From Alphaproteobacteria bacterium (GTDB lineage Bacteria > Pseudomonadota > Alphaproteobacteria > JAGOMX01), in NCBI GenBank assembly GCA_016742295.1, contig JACVCA010000005.1, positions 1-20,234 of the forward strand: a DNA stretch of 20,234 nt, given 5' to 3'. The first letter of the stretch is position 1; each line of letters starts with the position of its first letter. The notes below the pieces were generated by a model. The model saw only the letters and a list, made by a program, of their open reading frames with translations, was not told where the DNA came from and made no database searches. Below, one piece after another: positions 15,678 through 20,234 of this stretch. The translations under genes were made by a program, and so were the position numbers.

Positions 15678-16165
15678 TAACACGAGAGTCTATAAAGAGG
15701 GATACTGTCTTAGGATAATAAGGGGAAACTCTCTGCCGTGTAATGCTTTAGAATGTTGGACAATTCCGCCCAAGCTCTCAGAGAGCTCTTCAATTTCCTT
15801 CTTAATGCTTGCTGATCTCATCTGTAGGCAATTCCAGAACTTCTGAGAAACTGGACTTAAGTAATATTTTCTAAAATAGTTAGAACGCTGTTGTGGAAAA
15901 AATTCCAGAAGAATCAACGATAAAGCCCAAACCCTCCTCTTGAAAATTGTTTTTGATAAGCATTTATTGGCAATGGCTTAAATATATCTTCTCCTAGATT
16001 TCTAGCTACGAAAGAATGATGATTAAACTCACCCCTTTAGGGAAGGGAAATCCTGTTTTCTTTTCAACTTTTTTAAGAGCTTTAAATGTATAAACTGAGA
16101 TTGAGGTTCGTTAAGCTATAGCAGCATAAAGGATCTTTAAAGCAATATTATGGAGGTATAATATT
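15678..16165 (+). other. Gene-poor region before the KGG gene
   Basis: These 488 bases hold no gene I can support. A 75-codon minus-strand frame at 15690-15917 begins with TTG, lacks a ribosome-binding site and matches nothing I know. The 15-nt palindrome AGCTCTC-A-GAGAGCT spans 15773-15787. The right end is the leader of the KGG gene. Such a long gap in an otherwise compact region may hold decayed sequence or a small RNA. Confidence 0.35.
16144..16165 (+). promoter_or_regulatory. AU-only hairpin with the Shine-Dalgarno in its loop (candidate RNA thermometer)
   Basis: A perfect 8-bp inverted repeat AATATTAT (16144-16151) / ATAATATT (16158-16165) encloses a loop of exactly GGAGGT, the Shine-Dalgarno. 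The start codon follows at once at 16166. All pairs are A-U, so the fold would be marginal and temperature-sensitive. The geometry is seen directly; the thermometer role is inference. Confidence 0.5.
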
Positions 16166-16483
16166 ATGACTAGGACTACAAAACAATCGAACAACCAATC
16201 GGCTACTTCTAATATATCCAATAATACATCTAAGCGAGGGTTCGCTTCTATGGATAGAAAAAAAGTGCAAGAAATAGCACGTAAAGGTGGAGAAGCGCGC
16301 AAAGAGCAGCTTGGGCCACAAGGATACGCCGAAATGGGTCATAAAGGTGGTGAGACACGGGCTCAGCAGCTTGGTTCTGCAGGATACTCTGAGATGGGTA
16401 AAAAAGGCGGGCAACATTCACACCGCGGTGCTAGCACTTCACAAGGTAGCAACAAGTCAAATGCACCTGGAACTAAAAAATAA
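16166..16483 (+). CDS. KGG-repeat stress protein (GsiB/Con-10-like)
   Basis: A 105-residue hydrophilic protein with three KGG motifs at residues 40-42, 60-62 and 80-82, exactly 20 residues apart. Each lies in the pattern GYxEMGxKGGExRxxQLG. The flanks are low-complexity Ser, Asn, Thr, Gly and Lys. KGG-domain proteins such as Bacillus GsiB and fungal Con-10 are small, soluble, hydrophilin-like proteins made under heat, starvation, desiccation or osmotic stress. A protective role for proteins or membranes is inferred from the family; no catalytic role is expected. The strong GGAGG Shine-Dalgarno lies in the loop of a hairpin touching the ATG. The gene is monocistronic and ends in a strong bidirectional terminator shared with znuB. 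Confidence 0.85.
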   Translation: MTRTTKQSNNQSATSNISNNTSKRGFASMDRKKVQEIARKGGEARKEQLGPQGYAEMGHKGGETRAQQLGSAGYSEMGKKGGQHSHRGASTSQGSNKSNAPGTKK

Positions 16484-16520
16484 TAACGCCGCTGAACAAA
16501 ATCAATAAGGAACTATATTT

Positions 16521-16547
16521 GTATTAGACATTTAATAGTTCTAATAC
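16521..16547 (+). other. AU-rich hairpin after the KGG gene
   Basis: A perfect 8-bp stem GTATTAGA / TCTAATAC with an 11-nt loop lies in the 3' untranslated region, just before the terminator. It may affect message stability. Confidence 0.35.
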
Positions 16548-16555
16548 TTAATAGA

Positions 16556-16576
16556 AAAGGGGCTTTCAGCCCCTTT
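16556..16576. terminator. Strong bidirectional intrinsic terminator
   Basis: A perfect 9-bp stem AAAGGGGCT / AGCCCCTTT with a 3-nt loop lies between the convergent KGG gene and znuB. Plus-strand transcripts continue into TTTCTTCC, and minus-strand transcripts have TTTTCTATT, so it suits both directions. Confidence 0.85.
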
Positions 16577-16616
16577 CTTCCATAAGAAAGGCTCTTATTT
16601 CTTTAGAGAGGCTAAT

Positions 16617-17402
16617 TTAAATCTTTCGCGGAACAATCCAAGAGCCTATAAAAGCAATCAAACTTGTAAGTACAATACTTGCAGATGTAGGAACATCAAA
16701 AACTAGAGATCCATAAAATCCAAGGATTACCGAAAAAATACTGATAGCAATGGCAATCATAGCCATCTGTTCAGGAGTTTTAGACAACTGCCGTGCAGCC
16801 GCGGCAGGTATAATCAACATAGCTGTTAATAATAAAGCTCCTAAGATTTTCAAGGCAATAGCAACCGTAAAAGCAATTAAGAGCATAAAGAGAACACGGA
16901 TTTTCAAAATTGATTGACCTTCGACAGCGGCGAGTTCTTCATGAATAGTTAAAGAGAGAAGAGGGCGCCATATGTAAAATAGGATACTTAAAATTAAAAT
17001 ACTACTAGCAAAGATAATTCCTATATCCTTTTCGCTAACTGCTAATATATCACCAAAGAGATAGCCATTAAGCTCAATAGGCTTGCTGTTAACAAAGGTA
17101 AGAGCTATCAATCCCATTGATAAGGTCCCGTTCGAAATGACGGCAAGCCAGGCGTCAGTTGTGAGTGATTTCTGAGAGGTAAACAGGGCTAATAACAAAG
17201 CAATGAGTATAGAGACACCTAAGATTCCCATATAGACAGCATGATCAAATAATAACCCTAGTGCAACACCGGTTAAAGCTGAATGCGAAAGAGTCTCCCC
17301 AAAAAAAGCCATTCGACGCCATACAATAAAACAACCTAAAGGGCCAGTGATCAAAGATATTCCAATTCCTGCCATTAAGGCATAAATAATAAAATCATCC
17401 AT
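16617..17402 (-). CDS. znuB: Zinc ABC transporter permease ZnuB
   Basis: A 261-residue inner-membrane permease of the ABC-3 family, the length of E. coli ZnuB, with about eight to nine helices. Family segments include GPLGCFIVWRRMAFFGETLSHSALTGVALG near the N-terminus, LTTDAWLAVISNGTLS in the middle, and LGALLLTAMLIIPAAAAR towards the end. I set the start at 17402 because this ATG gives an N-terminus MDDFIIYALMAG typical of the family and has an AAGGA Shine-Dalgarno 7 nt before it; a longer frame to 17546 only runs inside znuC. The start overlaps the znuC stop by 8 bases, indicating translational coupling. The binding protein ZnuA is not in this window. Confidence 0.93.
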   Translation of the reverse strand: MDDFIIYALMAGIGISLITGPLGCFIVWRRMAFFGETLSHSALTGVALGLLFDHAVYMGILGVSILIALLLALFTSQKSLTTDAWLAVISNGTLSMGLIALTFVNSKPIELNGYLFGDILAVSEKDIGIIFASSILILSILFYIWRPLLSLTIHEELAAVEGQSILKIRVLFMLLIAFTVAIALKILGALLLTAMLIIPAAAARQLSKTPEQMAMIAIAISIFSVILGFYGSLVFDVPTSASIVLTSLIAFIGSWIVPRKI

Positions 17403-18141
17403 GAGAATGTCCTTCATCTGTGGGACCATGCACATGATCGTGATGATGGGTATAAAGGGCAAGATGTTCTGCGGCTCTCGTGCCAAAAAGCGCAGTATAT
17501 TCGGGATCAAGGATGACTTTTTCTGGCTGTCCTGCACAGCAGACATGCTGGTTTAAACAAATCACTTGATCACTTGAGGCAAGGACCAGATGCAAATCAT
17601 GAGAAACCAACAAAATGCCGCAATTAAGCTTAGTGCGCAAATTACCAATAAATTGATAAAGCTCTTGTTGGCCATTGATATCAACCCCTTGAACAGGTTC
17701 ATCTAAAACCAATAGATCAGGTTTACCCATGATAGCTCGCGCTAACAGCACCCTTTGCATTTCTCCTCCTGAAAGAACATGAAGAGAGCGATCAATGAGT
17801 GAGCTGGCTCTTACAGCAGCCAGAGAATCTATAAGCTCGATTTGCGTTACTTTTGCCTTCAGGCTTAAAAAGCGTTTTACAGTAATCGGTAAAGTTTGCT
17901 CGATATGAAGTTTTTGAGGCATATAGCCAATCTTAAGATCGGGCGCCTTCCACAAAGAACCTGAAGTGGGTTTAATAAGGCCCAATATAATTCGAAACAA
18001 CGTGGTCTTCCCTGCGCCATTTGGTCCAATAATGGTGACAATTTCTTCACGTGATACCTTAAGGCTAATATCTTTTAAAATGTCTTGCCCTTTAAAACTG
18101 AAATTGACGTCATTCAGCTGAATGAGAAGGTTGCTCGTCAT
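17395..18141 (-). CDS. znuC: Zinc ABC transporter ATPase ZnuC
   Basis: A 248-residue ABC ATPase that powers zinc import with ZnuB. Walker A is GPNGAGKTT (39-47), the Q-loop lies in YMPQK (73-77), the signature is LSGGEMQ (123-129), Walker B is LLVLDEP (143-149), and the switch histidine is H181 in VSHDLH. The C-terminal tail from 232 is rich in histidine (HHHDHVHGP, then EGHSHG), as in many zinc and manganese ATPases, and probably binds metal. The ATG overlaps the stop codon of the upstream sugar-transferase gene as TAATG, and the 3' end overlaps znuB. A close paralogue for manganese cannot be excluded, but the His tail favours zinc. Confidence 0.93.
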   Translation of the reverse strand: MTSNLLIQLNDVNFSFKGQDILKDISLKVSREEIVTIIGPNGAGKTTLFRIILGLIKPTSGSLWKAPDLKIGYMPQKLHIEQTLPITVKRFLSLKAKVTQIELIDSLAAVRASSLIDRSLHVLSGGEMQRVLLARAIMGKPDLLVLDEPVQGVDINGQQELYQFIGNLRTKLNCGILLVSHDLHLVLASSDQVICLNQHVCCAGQPEKVILDPEYTALFGTRAAEHLALYTHHHDHVHGPTDEGHSHG

Positions 18142-19169
18142 TAGAAAACAACATTTTTAAGACGGGCATATTTAAGGACAGAGTAGGTGTGAACTGCATA
18201 CAGCAACGCATAAGGTATTACCCAACTGTAAGCTGCATTTTGGGGGTAATAATGTAGATATAAAACGCCGATTCCACTTAAAATTGTATAACTGAAATAA
18301 AGCAAAGACACTTGAGTATGACTCCAACCACTACGGTTTAAAAGTTGGTAGAGATGCTCGCGATGGGCCATAAAAACGCTGCGTCCTTTTAAAGCACGAC
18401 GGATGAAAGTAAATTTAACGTCATAGATAAAGGGTAAGAATAAAAGAATTATATTAAAAAAATTGAAATTGCCTGAAAAGGGGGTTACAGGCACCAGTGC
18501 TAAAGCCGCAATTATAAATCCAAGGAATTGACTGCCGACATCCCCTAAAAAGATACGCCCATAATGAAAATTGTAACGCATGAATCCCCCCGTTGTAATA
18601 AGGAGCCCCAAAAAGATATAAAATTGCGATTGTGTCATTGGAGTCAGGTAAGTCATAAAACCGAGCGCAATCATGATACAACCCCCGACCATCCCATTAA
18701 GTCCATCCATAAAGTTCATTGCATTCATAAATCCCATAAACCATAAAATCGAAAGATAGGGAGCTAATGGCCCTAAAGTTAAAGGAGGATACCCAGGGAT
18801 GGTTAGTACTTCCAGATGAAGTCCACTTAAAACAACTATGCTTGCTAAGCCTAATTGCAGACATAATCTAAGCTTATAAGAAAGTGATTTGATATCGTCA
18901 GTCAACCCTAGAGCTGCAACACCCAACGAAACTGCAATTACAACCAACAAATGAGGGGTTATAATCTGAAAAAGAGCTTGATTAATCATAATAATAAAAG
19001 CAATAAAACTGATCACAATTGCCAGGCCGCCAGCGCGAGGAGTAGGATGAGTGTGTGATGATCTCTCAATTGGGATATCGGTAATATTAACCCATATCAT
19101 TCCACGCGTGAGGAGGATTGAAAGGCCCAAACTTAGAACACAAATTAAATCAAGGAGATATAAATTCAT
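18141..19169 (-). CDS. WecA/WbpL-like undecaprenyl-phosphate sugar-1-phosphate transferase
   Basis: A 342-residue polytopic membrane enzyme of the MraY/WecA family (glycosyltransferase 4). It moves a HexNAc-1-phosphate from UDP-sugar to undecaprenyl phosphate, the first step of O-antigen or other surface-polysaccharide synthesis at the cytoplasmic face. Motifs in order: DIPIERSSHTHPTPRAGG (31-48), the Mg-binding LTDD (89-92), NFMDGLNG (152-159), GRIFLGDVGS (204-213) and the uridine-site HREHLYQ (269-275). I set the start at 19169 (MNLYLLDL); the frame continues upstream only through tRNA-Gln, which is not coding. The length fits WecA/WbpL better than MraY. The 1-base overlap with znuC (TAATG) puts it in one transcript with the zinc importer. 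No other polysaccharide gene is nearby. Confidence 0.9.
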   Translation of the reverse strand: MNLYLLDLICVLSLGLSILLTRGMIWVNITDIPIERSSHTHPTPRAGGLAIVISFIAFIIMINQALFQIITPHLLVVIAVSLGVAALGLTDDIKSLSYKLRLCLQLGLASIVVLSGLHLEVLTIPGYPPLTLGPLAPYLSILWFMGFMNAMNFMDGLNGMVGGCIMIALGFMTYLTPMTQSQFYIFLGLLITTGGFMRYNFHYGRIFLGDVGSQFLGFIIAALALVPVTPFSGNFNFFNIILLFLPFIYDVKFTFIRRALKGRSVFMAHREHLYQLLNRSGWSHTQVSLLYFSYTILSGIGVLYLHYYPQNAAYSWVIPYALLYAVHTYSVLKYARLKNVVF

Positions 19170-19199
19170 AGGATTATTTTTGTTGCTTCTCGTTAATGA

Positions 19200-19273
19200 T
19201 GGCTGGGGGACCTGGATTCGAACCAAGGTTGCTCGGACCAGAACCGAGAGTTCTACCGCTAAACTATCCCCCA
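19200..19273 (-). tRNA. tRNA-Gln (anticodon CTG)
   Basis: A 74-nt cloverleaf on the minus strand. The acceptor stem pairs TGGGGGA with TCCCCCA, the discriminator is G, and CCA is encoded. The anticodon stem CTCGG/CCGAG holds the loop TTCTGGT with anticodon CTG (plus-strand positions 19239-19241). The T arm contains GGTTCGAATCC. The weak first T-A pair and the G discriminator are typical of tRNA-Gln. It lies 30 nt upstream of the sugar-transferase gene in the same direction, so they may share a transcript. Confidence 0.95.
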
Positions 19274-19316
19274 ATCAAAGGCAAAGTGCACGCACCATCC
19301 AAGATTTTATGATAAA

Positions 19317-19943
19317 TTATATGAATGAGTTAACTGCAAAATGCAAGTCTTGTTTTGTAGGGCCCACCGCCTGATGACGGAAACAATTGATCGTATGATC
19401 ATTGACCATACCTACAGCTTGCATGTGTGCATAACAAATTGTGGGTCCCATAAAGGTAAAGCCTCTTTTCTTGAGGTCTTTAGCCATAGCCTGTGATTCA
19501 GGCGTACTGACAGGAACTTGTTTGATAGTTTTCCAATGATTTATAATGGGCTCGCCTCTTACAAATTGCCACATATAACTTGCAAAGGTGGTGAATTCCT
19601 TTTGGATTTCTAAAAAAGCTTGAGCGTTTTTGACAGTTCCTAATGCCTTAAGCCGGTTGCGGATAATCCCTGGATTAGTGAGAAGCTGTTCAATTTTAGA
19701 GGTATTATAAGTAGCTATTTTTTCCGCATCAAAATTATCAAATGCTTGCCGGTAATTTTCACGCCGCTTTAAAATTATTGACCAACTTAACCCTGCTTGT
19801 GCCCCTTCTAGAGTTATGAATTCAAAGAGCTTACGGTCATCATAGACAGGGACCCCCCATTCATGATCATGATAAGCTAGCATTAATGGATCCTCTGAAC
19901 ACCAGCTACAGCGATTGAGTTGCATCATTTTTATATATCTCAT
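19317..19943 (-). CDS. tag: DNA-3-methyladenine glycosylase I (Tag)
   Basis: A 208-residue base-excision repair enzyme that removes N3-methyladenine from DNA. Family marks: RCSWCSEDPLMLAYHDHEWGVP at the N-terminus, with the zinc ligands Cys and His; the base-pocket segment FEFITLEGAQAGLSWSIILKRR, with the Glu and Trp that contact 3-methyladenine; and the C-terminal zinc pair HTINC in VNDHTINCFRH. All zinc ligands expected from E. coli Tag (Cys4, His17, His175, Cys179) have counterparts. In-frame ATGs at 19928 and 19925 give proteins closer to the usual length and are possible starts; none has a strong Shine-Dalgarno. The tRNA-Gln follows 43 nt downstream on the same strand. Confidence 0.94.
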   Translation of the reverse strand: MRYIKMMQLNRCSWCSEDPLMLAYHDHEWGVPVYDDRKLFEFITLEGAQAGLSWSIILKRRENYRQAFDNFDAEKIATYNTSKIEQLLTNPGIIRNRLKALGTVKNAQAFLEIQKEFTTFASYMWQFVRGEPIINHWKTIKQVPVSTPESQAMAKDLKKRGFTFMGPTICYAHMQAVGMVNDHTINCFRHQAVGPTKQDLHFAVNSFI

Positions 19944-20234
19944 TGTATGAATCTATATAGTGACAAAAAGTCATGATATAAATATGATTATTAACAAATA
20001 GGGCAATATTAGCAAGCTATCAACACATTATTATTAAAGGTATTTCCAATGAGAGTTCTACATAATACAATTTCCCTAATCTTCTTACAGGCTGCTGGTT
20101 TCTATTCTAGGTTCTGTGAACAAAAATTTACTTCAACCAAATAAAAGTTGAGACGAAGTGCAAGAATGATAAAAAAACCTGAGCAGTTTTATCAAACCTG
20201 GAGAAGATTCTTCTAAAGTGTTTTATTTTACCAA
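19944..20234. other. Region upstream of tag, no firm gene
   Basis: The inverted repeat TGAC-AAAAA-GTCA at 19961-19973 lies 18 bp upstream of tag and could be an operator. A 31-codon plus-strand frame at 20049-20144 begins MRVLHNTISLIFLQAAG after an AAAGG motif; it looks like the front of a signal peptide but stops early, so it is at best a remnant or tiny peptide. Nothing else is recognisable to the window end. Confidence 0.3.

Noticed and set aside
15690..15917. 75-codon minus-strand frame after the DAACS carrier
   Set aside because: It starts with TTG, has no ribosome-binding site, shows no recognisable motif and lies in a decayed-looking gap.
16280..16415. Repetitive DNA in the KGG gene as a CRISPR-like or satellite array
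   Set aside because: The repetition follows the 20-residue protein repeat of the KGG motifs and stays in frame; there are no spacers.
17403..17546. Extended start of znuB inside znuC
   Set aside because: It would overlap znuC by about 150 bases; the ATG at 17402 gives the family length and has a Shine-Dalgarno.
19170..19274. N-terminal extension of the WecA-like protein
   Set aside because: This part of the frame runs through the minus-strand tRNA-Gln gene, so it is not coding.
20049..20144. 31-codon frame with a signal-peptide-like start
   Set aside because: It is too short and ends in polar residues after a single hydrophobic stretch; possible remnant, but not supportable as a gene.

Overview
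The window is a stretch of AT-rich bacterial chromosome with single-copy housekeeping genes (infA, yacG, rsfS, sppA, tag, tRNA-Phe, tRNA-Gln). Between them lie many importers and one probable host-directed protein. The infA–yacG–tRNA-Phe neighbourhood, the low GC content, the eukaryotic-type F-box/leucine-rich-repeat protein with a signal peptide and the abundance of amino-acid and polyamine uptake genes suggest an alphaproteobacterium living in or with eukaryotic cells. A member of the Holosporales or a relative fits best. That placement is inference; no rRNA is present to confirm it.

Layout. 1–2.5 kb: a LysR-type regulator (minus) divergent from an orphan PotF/SpuD-like polyamine-binding protein. 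2.6–4.6 kb: a small P-loop kinase-like protein, then a convergent CNNM/CorC-type membrane protein with CBS domains. 4.8–5.5 kb: a secreted F-box/LRR protein. 5.7–6.0 kb: a small membrane protein of unknown function. 6.1–7.65 kb: an unusual fusion of a family-3 solute-binding domain to a TRIC/UPF0126 membrane domain. 7.7–12.25 kb: an S9 prolyl-oligopeptidase-type peptidase, rsfS and a long-form sppA. 12.5–13.2 kb: infA, yacG and tRNA-Phe. 13.4–15.7 kb: a two-gene unit of a family-3 solute-binding protein and a divergent glutamate-transporter-fold carrier. 16.2–16.5 kb: a KGG-repeat stress protein with a hairpin around its ribosome-binding site. 16.6–19.9 kb, all minus: tag, tRNA-Gln, a WecA/WbpL-like phosphosugar transferase, znuC and znuB. 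The last three genes are joined by 1-base and 8-base overlaps.

The common theme is nutrient capture through solute-binding proteins that lack ABC partners. Three such proteins or domains occur here. One stands alone, one is fused to a channel-like domain, and one sits directly before a carrier that has lost most of the known sodium ligands of its family. The last two look like binding-protein-dependent transport or gating arrangements outside the classical ABC, TRAP and TTT systems and are the most interesting content. The AU-only hairpin that holds the Shine-Dalgarno sequence of the KGG gene in its loop is a good candidate RNA thermometer. No CRISPR array, intact insertion sequence, prophage or rRNA is visible.
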